Origin: a virus
DNA: 24,304 nt
Virus record (IMG/VR): IMGVR_UViG_3300007516_000141
Span: 1 to 24,304 of that record
Reading direction: 5' to 3' (one strand)
Part shown: positions 6,395 through 14,259 of the stretch, piece by piece
Position numbering within the stretch: position 1 is the stretch's first letter
Layout: every line of letters starts with the position of its first letter
Program-made: the position numbers and the translations under genes
Notes under the pieces: generated by a model
What the model saw: the letters and a program-made list of their open reading frames with translations, nothing else
The model's database searches: none
Told to the model about the DNA's origin: nothing

Positions 6395-7318
6395 ATGTCC
6401 GCTAATTCTACAATCCCGGCACACTATCCGCTGGAATATGGTACCAACTGGGAGCAGCTCGTTCAGCAATCTGACAGCCGCCTTTCAGAATACGTCACCA
6501 TGGCACCCTTCGACGGCAAGTCGAAGGACTTCAATCAAATCGGAGCCGTTACCTGGCAGGCCATTCTTGGCCGTGCTCGCGAAACGGTTATCACTGACAC
6601 CCCGCTCGGCAAACGACGTTTGACCCAAGGCGGATACGACAAAGCTGACCTGTTCGACGAATGGGATGAGACCTTCCTTGGTCAAATCTCGCTTCCTCGT
6701 TCTGAGGTTCAAATGGCTCACCTTAATGGGTGGAATCGCCTCAAGGACACCGTGATTATCGCGGCTGCCCTCGGTGATGCCGTTGTTCCCTCGGTCACTT
6801 CGCTTGGTCTCGAAACAACCACCACGACCGCGTTGCCCGTTGGTCAGAAGGTAGCCATCGACTACGTGGAAAGCGGCAGTGATGCAAATTCCTCGCTGAC
6901 CATCGGAAAACTCCGTCAGGCCAAGTTTATCTTGGACGATGCGGACGTGGACGATGAAGAGGCCCGGTGTATTGCCATCACGGCAAAAGAACTCCAAGCG
7001 TTGCTTCGGGTGACCGAAATCACAAGCATCGACTACAATAGCGTCAAATCGCTGGTCGAAGGCAAGGTTGATACGTTCATGGGATTCTACTTCAAGAGGG
7101 TCTCTTCGAGCGTGATGCCTGCAGTGTCCGGCGTTCGCAATCTCCCTTGCTGGGTGAAGAGCGGCGTGAAGATGTCCACCGTTGGCGCTCGCGCTCACAT
7201 GGACATCCGGGCCGACAAGAGCCATTCCTTGCAGATCCGTCATACCGGCCTTGTCGGTGGCGTCCGCATGGAGGAAGCGAAGGTCGTGCAAATCGCAGTT
7301 GATACCACCTTGGCCTAA
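6395..7318 (+). CDS. Major capsid protein
   Basis: A 307-residue coat protein, assigned from position directly after the scaffold and before the tail-tube genes, and from its sequence style. It begins MSANSTIPAHYPLEYGTNWE and continues QLVQQSDSRLSEYV. It then has a loop rich in charged residues (APFDGKSKDF, RARETVITDTPLGKRR) followed by DEWDETFLGQISLP, as in several podophage coats. Later strands include VAIDYVESGS and a long charged helix (KLRQAKFILDDADVDDEEAR). ATG 6395 is chosen because an AGGAG (6378-6382) lies upstream, although the spacing of 12 bases is long. The upstream ATG at 6299 has no such site. It has its own leader and candidate promoter, consistent with high expression. Confidence 0.85.
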   Translation: MSANSTIPAHYPLEYGTNWEQLVQQSDSRLSEYVTMAPFDGKSKDFNQIGAVTWQAILGRARETVITDTPLGKRRLTQGGYDKADLFDEWDETFLGQISLPRSEVQMAHLNGWNRLKDTVIIAAALGDAVVPSVTSLGLETTTTTALPVGQKVAIDYVESGSDANSSLTIGKLRQAKFILDDADVDDEEARCIAITAKELQALLRVTEITSIDYNSVKSLVEGKVDTFMGFYFKRVSSSVMPAVSGVRNLPCWVKSGVKMSTVGARAHMDIRADKSHSLQIRHTGLVGGVRMEEAKVVQIAVDTTLA

Positions 7319-7354
7319 TCGCCGCAAACTTAACGAAAATAGGAAACCAAAAAA

Positions 7355-7816
7355 ATGGCAACACTACTCGGAACTGACACCTTCCAAAAGCAGGCGTCAA
7401 CCAACCCAGGGGCGCGACCTCTGGGACAAGTCATTTCTGGCGATGTCCAGGAAATCACCGGAACGTACACCACCACTGCAGCGGATGCTGCTGCGGACAT
7501 CATCCCTCTGTTCAAGCTCCCTGTGGGCGCGATTCTGCGGGATATGTACGTGACCACAGACGGAATTGGCGGCACAGGATTCATCTTCTCCAGCATTGGA
7601 GATGCTGGCGACGACGATCGGTACGCTACCACCGACATTGCGTTGACCGCAGCAGGCATCGAAATTAAGATGACTGCTCGGAACACGAATGCTCTGGCTC
7701 CGTTTGCCGTCGATACGGCAGCTAACCAGACCGTAACGGGAACACTCGCTTCGGGCAGTGGCACCGTTACCGCAGGAAAGCTCATCGTCATTCGGGCAAG
7801 CTACCGGATGCCCTGA
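7355..7816 (+). CDS. Small head protein after capsid (decoration/head-fibre candidate)
   Basis: A 153-residue protein rich in Ala, Thr, Gly and Val and apparently all-beta, with almost no charged helices. It begins MATLLGTDTFQKQAST after AGGAAA (7341-7346), a usable ribosome binding site. Segments such as GAILRDMYVTTDGIGGTGFI and the C-terminal GTLASGSGTVTAGKLIVIRA look like surface beta-structure. It lies between the coat gene and a strong terminator, so it shares the coat transcript and is probably made in quantity. A head-decoration or auxiliary head role is inference. No enzymatic motif is present. Confidence 0.7.
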   Translation: MATLLGTDTFQKQASTNPGARPLGQVISGDVQEITGTYTTTAADAAADIIPLFKLPVGAILRDMYVTTDGIGGTGFIFSSIGDAGDDDRYATTDIALTAAGIEIKMTARNTNALAPFAVDTAANQTVTGTLASGSGTVTAGKLIVIRASYRMP

Positions 7817-7820
7817 CCGA

Positions 7821-7872
7821 AAATCCAACTACCTGCGCTTTCGGAAAACCGGAAGCGCAGTCTTGGATTTTT
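7821..7872 (+). terminator. Strong two-part hairpin terminator after capsid unit
   Basis: A 12-bp stem (7833-7844 with 7849-7860, one wobble) with an AAAA loop is enclosed by a second pairing of ATCCAA (7822-7827) with TTGGAT (7863-7868), and ends in TTTTT. The outer arm begins with A-rich DNA, so the element might also work on the other strand. It would reduce read-through from the capsid unit into the tail genes. Confidence 0.88.
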
Positions 7873-7879
7873 AATCTTC

Positions 7880-8500
7880 ATGGCCTCTGACGTTCAAATC
7901 GCGAACCTTGCACTTGCAAGGATTTCTCAAGATCAAATTCTTGCGCTCAGTGATGATTCCCCATCAGCGCGTTTCTGTAACGCCTTCTTTGACCAAGCGC
8001 GGGAAGAGGTATTGCAATCAAATCCTTGGCGATTCGCCATAAAGACTGCCACCCTATCGAAGCTAACTACTACCCCGCTTCTGGAGTGGGAGTTCGAGTA
8101 CCAACTTCCCTCCGACAATCTGCGGGTGCTCTCACTGAATGGTTCCGGTCCGCATGATCGAAGCGATTACTTTGAGATTCAGGGGAAGACGCTCCTGACC
8201 GATGAGGGATCAGCCATCATCAAATACGTTTTCCGGGTCACTGACGGTTCTTTCTATCATCCGCTTTTCGTCTCTGCGCTTTCCTGCCAGTTGGCGGCCA
8301 TGATCGCCAAGCCGCTGACAGGAGACGAGAAGATGGCATCTTCCTTGTTGATGGAATATGCCCGATTGACTGGGCCTGAAGCTCGCCGGGTCGATGCCTA
8401 CCTAGGCCACCGACGCCCAGCCTTGCCTGCGGTTACTAGCGAACTGGTGGCGGCGCGGCGGGTTTATAGCTCTGGCGGCGGAATCTACCGAACCTTGTAA
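7880..8500 (+). CDS. Tail tubular protein A, T7 gp11-like
   Basis: A 206-residue adaptor ring protein that joins the portal to the nozzle. The N terminus is characteristic: ASDVQIANLALARISQDQIL, then SPSARFCNAFFDQAREEVLQ, then NPWRFAIKTATL (about residues 1-60). The series N-x-AL-x-RI, R-x-C-x-x-x-(Y/F) and (N/H)PW-x-FA is the recurring pattern of this family. T7 gp11 is 196 residues, close to this length. The C-terminal part has helices with LFVSALSCQLAAMIAKPLTG, also typical. The gene starts just after the second strong terminator, without a visible ribosome binding site. The next gene's ATG overlaps its TAA by one base (TAATG, 8498-8502). Confidence 0.9.
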   Translation: MASDVQIANLALARISQDQILALSDDSPSARFCNAFFDQAREEVLQSNPWRFAIKTATLSKLTTTPLLEWEFEYQLPSDNLRVLSLNGSGPHDRSDYFEIQGKTLLTDEGSAIIKYVFRVTDGSFYHPLFVSALSCQLAAMIAKPLTGDEKMASSLLMEYARLTGPEARRVDAYLGHRRPALPAVTSELVAARRVYSSGGGIYRTL

Positions 8501-10935
8501 TGCCTTTCTCGCAACTCATTCCCTCGTTCAACGCGGGCGAACTCTCGCCATACCTCGACGCACGGCCCGACATCGAGAAGTACGGGAGCGGCTGCCGGAC
8601 GCTTGAGAATATGATCGTTATGCCCTACGGCGGCGCGTATCGTCGGCCCGGAACGGAATACCTCGGCGCGGCCAAGCATTCAGACAAGCGGTGCCGGCTG
8701 CTCGGGTTCAATTTCTCAACAACCACAAACTTCATGCTGGAGGCGGGTGACCTTTATCTTCGCTTCTGGAAGAACGGGGCCAGCGTGGAAGACCCTGTCA
8801 GTCCCGGGAACCCGCTTGAAATCGTAACGCCCTATCTTGAGGCAGACCTGAGGGACATCCAATTCATTCAGATTAATGACGTGATGTTCTTCGCGCACCC
8901 TTCCTATGCGCCCCGGAAGCTCTCGCGGTTGGCAGACAATTCTTGGCGGATTGAAGAATTGATACCCGATTGGCCCGCTCTTCTCGACGAGAACATTACC
9001 AAGATCACCCTGACGGCGAGCGCAACCACCGGGGACGCCATCACGATCACGGCGACAGCCCCCGCGTGGGCGGGGTCAACCGACTATCTTGCCGGGGAAT
9101 ATGTTTCTAACAGCGGGAGCATCTATAAAGCGGAGACAGATCACACCTCGGGCACCTTCGCCACAGACCTTGCCGCAGCCAAGTGGACGCTTCACACGGA
9201 ATTCACTGCGGCCAGCGTCGGGAGCTACTACCAGATTGGGCATGATAGGGACACGGCAAGCATTGAAAAAACAATCGTGGCAAATGGCTCCTCCTCAACA
9301 ATTGCGGTACTCGGGGATTGGGAATTGACGACCTATGGAACATGGACCGCTTCCGTGACCTTGGAGCGAAGCTATGACGGCGGGACGACATGGGCAACGG
9401 TCCGGGGGCCATATGTCAGCAAGAATGATCGCAACATTTCCGCCACCGGCACGGAAGAGAGTGAGGCACTTCTTCGGTTGACGGTGACAAATTATGTCAG
9501 TAACACGTCCGCCCGCGCTTTGCTGGAACTCAAGAACTCCAGGGAATATGGATTCGTAAAAATCTCGGCGGTAGCTTCTGCGACAAGTTGCACCGCGGCC
9601 GTCAAAAACTCTCTCACCAAGACTACGGCAACGTCCTTTTGGAGTGAGGGAGCTTGGTCGGGGCGGCAAGGCTACCCGCGCACGGTCTCGCTTCATGAAC
9701 AGCGGGTGTATTACGCTGGGACATCCACCCGGCCTCAGTCGATTTGGGGGAGCAATACCGATGACTTTCAGAATTTCCGCACTTCGGCCAATGACGACGC
9801 GGGCCTCTTCTTCTCGCTTTCATCGCAGGAGGCCAACCCGATCCAGTGGATGACCTCGCAAGATCAGCTTCTTATCGGGACCGCTGGAGATGAATGGACG
9901 CTTGGAAGCACGACTGCAGACACTCCAATCACTCCCTCGAATGTGCGGGCGGCGCGGCAATCGTCCTACGGATCGAAATACCTTCGGGCAATGGTCGTCA
10001 ATGATGTGATTCTCTTCGTTCAGCGCCAGGGGCGAAAAATAAGGGAACTCGTCTATCAATTTGAAAAGGATGGCTGGGTTGCCCCGGATTTGACGGTGCT
10101 GGCGGAACACGTCACCAGCGGGGAAATCCTCGAATCGGCATTTCAGCAGCAACCGGATGCCCTATATTGGATGGTGGCGGGGTCAGGCGAACTTGTAGGC
10201 ATGACTTACGAGCGGGATCAAAATGTGGTCGGGTTCCATCGGCATACAACTGACGGCACTTTTGAGAGCGTGGCTACGATCTATGGGGCATCTGGGCCGG
10301 ATGAAGTCTGGTTCTCGGTCAACCGCACAATCAATGGGAGCGTGGTCCGATATATCGAGCGGTTCAGGACTGATTTTCGCGAGCAATTCGAGAATGAGAA
10401 CAAGCCATACTGGTGGTACCTCGACTGTGCCAAGCGGGTGACGAATGATCCGGCTTCTGTTTCGGTCTCCGGGCTGACGCACTTGGAGGCAAAGGAAGTT
10501 GACATTTTGGCCGATGGTGCCGTCTCTCCAGCCAGAACGGTTGCCAGTGGTGCGATTACATTGCAAGCCGCAGCGGGGACCGTGTTGGCCGGACTACGCT
10601 TTACCTCGACCCTTCAACCGATGAAGATGGAAATGCAACTTCGGAGCGGCTCAACTAAGGGGTCCAAGAAGAAAGTCTATCGGGCCGCAGTGAGTCTCCA
10701 CAAATCCCTCGGTGGTGAATATCAGGGCAATGCCGCTGGATCAGCCTGGGATTGGATGTTTTCCCGCACCACTCATGATCCCATGGATTCATCGCCTCCT
10801 GTCTTTACTGGCGACAAAGAATTTCCGGTCACAGGAAACCATTCCAGAGCGGCGGTCATTGCCCTTCGTCAAACTCAACCCTTGCCTCTGACCGTGCTGG
10901 CAATAACGCCACAGTGGGAGGCAACTGGAATATGA
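8500..10935 (+). CDS. Tail tubular protein B (nozzle), T7 gp12-like
   Basis: An 811-residue protein expected to form the hexameric nozzle at the end of the short tail. The start is diagnostic: PFSQLIPSFNAGELSPYLDA, then KYGSGCRTLENMIVMPYGGA and YRRPGTEYLG, a signature of this family. T7 gp12 is 794 residues, matching in size. The middle is Thr/Ser-rich and beta-like (about residues 165-370). Family-like stretches follow, with SLHEQRVYYAGTSTRPQSIW (about 400-419) and VVNDVILFVQRQGRKIREL (about 499-517). It is coupled at both ends: TAATG with tail tube A, and ATGATG around its TGA with the next gene (10932-10937). Confidence 0.93.
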   Translation: MPFSQLIPSFNAGELSPYLDARPDIEKYGSGCRTLENMIVMPYGGAYRRPGTEYLGAAKHSDKRCRLLGFNFSTTTNFMLEAGDLYLRFWKNGASVEDPVSPGNPLEIVTPYLEADLRDIQFIQINDVMFFAHPSYAPRKLSRLADNSWRIEELIPDWPALLDENITKITLTASATTGDAITITATAPAWAGSTDYLAGEYVSNSGSIYKAETDHTSGTFATDLAAAKWTLHTEFTAASVGSYYQIGHDRDTASIEKTIVANGSSSTIAVLGDWELTTYGTWTASVTLERSYDGGTTWATVRGPYVSKNDRNISATGTEESEALLRLTVTNYVSNTSARALLELKNSREYGFVKISAVASATSCTAAVKNSLTKTTATSFWSEGAWSGRQGYPRTVSLHEQRVYYAGTSTRPQSIWGSNTDDFQNFRTSANDDAGLFFSLSSQEANPIQWMTSQDQLLIGTAGDEWTLGSTTADTPITPSNVRAARQSSYGSKYLRAMVVNDVILFVQRQGRKIRELVYQFEKDGWVAPDLTVLAEHVTSGEILESAFQQQPDALYWMVAGSGELVGMTYERDQNVVGFHRHTTDGTFESVATIYGASGPDEVWFSVNRTINGSVVRYIERFRTDFREQFENENKPYWWYLDCAKRVTNDPASVSVSGLTHLEAKEVDILADGAVSPARTVASGAITLQAAAGTVLAGLRFTSTLQPMKMEMQLRSGSTKGSKKKVYRAAVSLHKSLGGEYQGNAAGSAWDWMFSRTTHDPMDSSPPVFTGDKEFPVTGNHSRAAVIALRQTQPLPLTVLAITPQWEATGI

Positions 10936-11408
10936 TGAAAGGCCCAATTCACATTCGAGATATGCGCGAAGGCGATATGGTGGCGTTTGATGCCGTGGGG
11001 CTGGAGTCGTATCGCGCCGCCGAACCGGTGATTCTGACTGTCGGAAAAGGCTGGGCTGTCGAAAACGAAGCTTCGCAGATTGTCGCGATTGGTGGCATCA
11101 TTCCCTCGCATCCAGGCTCAGGAGAGTCTTGGTTCATCATTGAGCCATCTTTGCAAGAATATCTTTCGGGGCTTCGCGCTCTATCGTTCATCCGTTCCTG
11201 TCGTGATTTTATCATCAGCGCATTTGTATCTTTAGACCTACACCGCATCCAAGCCCACATCATCGCTTCCCCGGCAACCGGGTCGTATCAGAGTGCTCGG
11301 TTCGTCCGGTGCATGGGATTCGTGAGCGAAGGAATCCGTCAAGCTTGGGGACCAAGCGGAGAAGATATGGAAGAATTTGTCCTATTTCCACAGAAGGAGG
11401 AGTTCTAA
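10932..11408 (+). CDS. gp13-position GNAT-fold internal virion/assembly protein
   Basis: About 158 residues in the T7 gene 13 slot. The fold pattern is GNAT-like: strand VILTVGKGWAVENEASQIVAIGGI (about residues 30-55, split by a turn), SWFIIEP, a helix, strand HRIQAHII (about 103-110) and helix-turn SARFVRCMGFVSEG (about 118-131). T7 gp13-type proteins and relatives belong to the same fold group. The usual acetyl-CoA loop (Q/R-x-x-G-x-G/A) is not visible before the central helix, which reads LRALSFIRSC, so catalysis is doubtful. Two tandem ATGs (10932 and 10935) overlap the nozzle stop and either could be the start. An upstream in-frame ATG at 10914 is less likely. Confidence 0.7.
   Translation: MMKGPIHIRDMREGDMVAFDAVGLESYRAAEPVILTVGKGWAVENEASQIVAIGGIIPSHPGSGESWFIIEPSLQEYLSGLRALSFIRSCRDFIISAFVSLDLHRIQAHIIASPATGSYQSARFVRCMGFVSEGIRQAWGPSGEDMEEFVLFPQKEEF
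11394..11402 (+). promoter_or_regulatory. Strong Shine-Dalgarno site
   Basis: AAGGAGGAG lies seven bases (counted from AGGAGG) before ATG 11408. It is the clearest ribosome binding site in the window and fixes the start of the gp14-like gene, ruling out the in-frame ATG at 11309. It also shows that the host uses ordinary Shine-Dalgarno pairing, although most genes here rely on overlap coupling. Confidence 0.85.
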
Positions 11409-12196
11409 TGGCTCTCGAAGCACTCGGACTCACATTGGGGGCGTCAATCGCCCTTTATGCCGGAGTTGCCAGTACTGCGGTCGCTGCGGCTGGCGCGGGC
11501 CTGTCCTATTATTCCCAACAACAACAGGCAAGCAATGCTTCTGCCATGGCGAATTACAATCGCCAAGTCGCAGACCAGAATAACCGGATCAACCTGCAAT
11601 TGGCCCAACAACAATCCACATGGCAGGCCCAAAATGCGTCAGCGCGGGCGCAGGCTCAACAGAATAACGCAACAGCCTTAGAGCAACAAGGCCGTGCGGC
11701 TGAGTCTCAGGCGCGAGAGGAGGCCAGCCGCGAGAGGATGCAGAACGAACGCCAACTCGCCTTGCAGCGGGCTCGCTATGGAAAATCCAACGTCACCTCG
11801 GAAGGATCTCCCTTGGCCGTGATGGCTGAAACTGCCTCGCTTCTTGAGCTAGGGGTTCAGGACATCAACTATCGCGGGGACATGGAAGGCCGGGCGTTTG
11901 ACCGGAGGGCACAACTTGAGCGCTTTGAGGCCGGATTCAGCCTTTTCGATGAGGGCCTTGCCCGATATGAAGGTGCGGCGGCTCAAGCTGGGTTCTCCAT
12001 CAATCAAAACAAGGCTCGGGCCGACTACCTGTCCGGCATGAACACCGCGCAAGGGTTCCGAAGCGCGGCGACAGGAACTCTTATTCAAGGGGCGGGGCAG
12101 GCAATCAACGTGGGGACGACTGGTTACTCGAACATTGCCGAAGCGCAACGAACCGTTAAAAAAAATTATGCCCATTCCGCTCGCTCAAATCCCTAA
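11408..12196 (+). CDS. Internal virion (ejection) protein, gp14-like
   Basis: A 262-residue protein in the T7 gene 14 position. It starts with a long hydrophobic, Ala/Gly-rich segment (about residues 3-35, TLGASIALYAGVASTAVAAA), able to span a membrane. A Gln/Ala-rich helical region follows (about 37-110: SQQQQASNASAM, LQLAQQQSTWQAQNASARAQ). The later motif ARYGKSNVTSEGSPLAVMA and the helix with FDRRAQLERFEAGFSLF are typical of this family. T7 gp14 forms an outer-membrane channel during DNA ejection, and the same role is inferred here. The start is set by a strong Shine-Dalgarno site on the stop of the preceding gene (TAATG). The next gene overlaps its 3' end by 29 bases. Confidence 0.82.
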   Translation: MALEALGLTLGASIALYAGVASTAVAAAGAGLSYYSQQQQASNASAMANYNRQVADQNNRINLQLAQQQSTWQAQNASARAQAQQNNATALEQQGRAAESQAREEASRERMQNERQLALQRARYGKSNVTSEGSPLAVMAETASLLELGVQDINYRGDMEGRAFDRRAQLERFEAGFSLFDEGLARYEGAAAQAGFSINQNKARADYLSGMNTAQGFRSAATGTLIQGAGQAINVGTTGYSNIAEAQRTVKKNYAHSARSNP

Positions 12197-14258
12197 CGCG
12201 CCACAACTAGGTCCAGATCCCTCGATGATCGGAGTTCCCCAGGCGAACACGAACCTTTCCGGCGTGGCTGGAAATTTGATGACGCAGCCGCTCCAACAAG
12301 GCTCTTTCGATGGAGCGGCCCGGGGGTCTCAGGCCATTGGTGATTCTATTTCCGGGCTGGGCGAAGTAGGCCAGCGGATTAGCGCGGTGATTCAGGATGC
12401 CAATGAGCGCAAGGCAAAAATGCAGGATGATGTGTCTCTGGCGACGATTGACGGACTCCGATCTGAAAGGCTGGCCCGATACCAAGGGACGCTACAAGGG
12501 AAATCAGAGGACCGCTGGCAGCCTGATTGGGAAACTGAATTTGCCAGCGGAGATCCGAAAGACTTGGAAGGACTGCCATTAAGTCAAGATGGAAGGCATC
12601 GGCTTGCGCTTCAAACGCAGGAATTCATGACGCGGGCTAACACTGGCCTAATTGTATCCTCGAATCGGTCGGCGGTGGAGAGGGGGGCAGGCATAATGGT
12701 GTCCCAAGCGCAAAGGAAATTTGACGATGGCGATGATGCGGGTGGACGGGTGATAGTCTCGCAACTCGTCACCAATGGCGCCTGGCGACAGGATCAGGCG
12801 GACACATTTTTGAAGCAGGTTAAAGAGACCCGGAATGCCAATGAACTGACCGGCTTCATGCAGTCGGCCCCCCCGCAATTTGCGGATGACATGAAGATCA
12901 TCAAAAACGGGAAGGACATCCCGCCCCATTTGCAAGACATGGCGGACCATTACTTTTCTGGTCCCGATGGACGGATGAAGATCGACAAATGGGAAGTCGA
13001 AGCGGCCCGGAACCTCCGAAATTTCCAGATTCAAGGGTCCAATGAAATTGACGATGACATTTTGAGCGGGAACATTACCACGGAAGATCAAATCCATGAT
13101 AGGACGGCAATCCTTGGCCTCGGGGAAAAAGACGCGCGTTCCTTCGTGGATTCGCTGGCGGTAGAGAAATCCACCACACCGGAAGGACAAGCGGCATACC
13201 TCGCGGCTTACGATCAGATGTGGACGGAATCCGTCAATTACGATCCATCCTCGGACACTGACGGCCAAGAGCGGATGAGGATACTTCGTGACATCCGGTC
13301 CCAAGCCATTCCAGGCGAGCGGCAACCGCTCCTAACCAATCTCCGCGAGGCCATTAAAGACGGCATGACCCCGCAACGGGAACGGGCGGCGAACATGGAG
13401 AATGTAATCGACACCATTGGCATGCAAGGGCTTTTGATCGAAAAACCAAAATCCAAACCAGAAGACGACCGTGAGGCTTGGGCTGAATACACGATTGCTC
13501 TGAACCAGAAGAAAGCAGCTTTGAAAAAGTCGGCCCGCGATTGGCAGAAAAAGTGGCCTGAACCTGGCCCGCAAGATGATGCCGATTGGATGAAGTCGGC
13601 GGTGGGATCAAGTACAGCGGGTGCGGCGGCGAAATCTATGTGGCAAACTCCCGGCAACTTATGGAGTTCGTTTATGAGCCGGCAGACGGGCGGCCTTGGG
13701 GATTTTATTCCAATTGTTCAACTGGGGCGCTTTCAGGCGGCTGGAATTTGGGGCGACAAGAAAACGAATGGCGAAGTTCCATCTGATGCGATTCGAGCTA
13801 AAGCCAGCAAACCCCAACCCCAACCAACGCCAGCCACAGGCGGCAAACTCGACAGCGCCTTGATTGATGCAGTGAAACAGTGGGAGGGGTTTAGCTCTGG
13901 TTCTTATGACGACTACAAGCAAACCGCCATCGGCTACGGGACGAAAGGCAAGCCGGGGGAGACCATCACGAGGGCAGATGCCGATAAGCGCCTTACCTCG
14001 GAATTAGAGACTCACGCGGCAAGGGTTGACGCTCAGATTGCCAAGAGCGGAATCAGTCTAAATAAAAATCAGCGGAACGCCTTAATTAGTTTCGATTTCA
14101 ACACCGGCGACATCGAGACAATCATGACATCGAAAAGCGCGGAAGAGATCGCAAGACGGCTCCCGACATGGAACAAATTCACAAAGGGCGGAAAATTGGT
14201 GGTGAGTCGAGGGTTGATAAATCGTCGCCAAAAAGAACTGGAAATGTTCAACTCCTAA
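12168..14258 (+). CDS. gp15-position internal virion protein with C-terminal GH24 lysozyme domain
   Basis: A 696-residue ejection-core protein. Residues about 1-550 are helical and mostly featureless, beginning PIPLAQIPNAPQLGPDPS and continuing IGDSISGLGEVGQRISAVIQ. A Pro/Gln/Lys linker (about 540-555) leads to a phage-lysozyme (GH24) domain. LIDAVKQWEGF carries the presumed catalytic Glu573. SYDDYKQTAIGYGTKG supplies Asp581/582 and Thr586, and the end has SFDFNTGDI and RGLINRRQKELEMF, the usual GH24 closing helix. It probably cleaves peptidoglycan during DNA entry. The Asp-to-Thr spacing is shorter than in T4 lysozyme. ATG 12168 is preferred over 12135 because the added residues look non-native. 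Confidence 0.85.
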   Translation: MPIPLAQIPNAPQLGPDPSMIGVPQANTNLSGVAGNLMTQPLQQGSFDGAARGSQAIGDSISGLGEVGQRISAVIQDANERKAKMQDDVSLATIDGLRSERLARYQGTLQGKSEDRWQPDWETEFASGDPKDLEGLPLSQDGRHRLALQTQEFMTRANTGLIVSSNRSAVERGAGIMVSQAQRKFDDGDDAGGRVIVSQLVTNGAWRQDQADTFLKQVKETRNANELTGFMQSAPPQFADDMKIIKNGKDIPPHLQDMADHYFSGPDGRMKIDKWEVEAARNLRNFQIQGSNEIDDDILSGNITTEDQIHDRTAILGLGEKDARSFVDSLAVEKSTTPEGQAAYLAAYDQMWTESVNYDPSSDTDGQERMRILRDIRSQAIPGERQPLLTNLREAIKDGMTPQRERAANMENVIDTIGMQGLLIEKPKSKPEDDREAWAEYTIALNQKKAALKKSARDWQKKWPEPGPQDDADWMKSAVGSSTAGAAAKSMWQTPGNLWSSFMSRQTGGLGDFIPIVQLGRFQAAGIWGDKKTNGEVPSDAIRAKASKPQPQPTPATGGKLDSALIDAVKQWEGFSSGSYDDYKQTAIGYGTKGKPGETITRADADKRLTSELETHAARVDAQIAKSGISLNKNQRNALISFDFNTGDIETIMTSKSAEEIARRLPTWNKFTKGGKLVVSRGLINRRQKELEMFNS

Positions 14259-14259
14259 C

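Noticed and set aside
6485-7327. 280-codon open frame on the minus strand opposite the capsid gene
   Set aside because: It lies fully antisense to a well-supported gene, its translation resembles no family, and all other genes are on the + strand. Antisense openness is common in GC-rich coding DNA.
11309-11407. Extended start of the gp14-like gene
   Set aside because: A strong Shine-Dalgarno sequence at 11394-11402 fixes ATG 11408, and the extension overlaps the preceding gene with unlikely residues.
12648-13325. 225-codon minus-strand frame
   Set aside because: Antisense to the gp15-like gene, with no start context and no recognisable motif.
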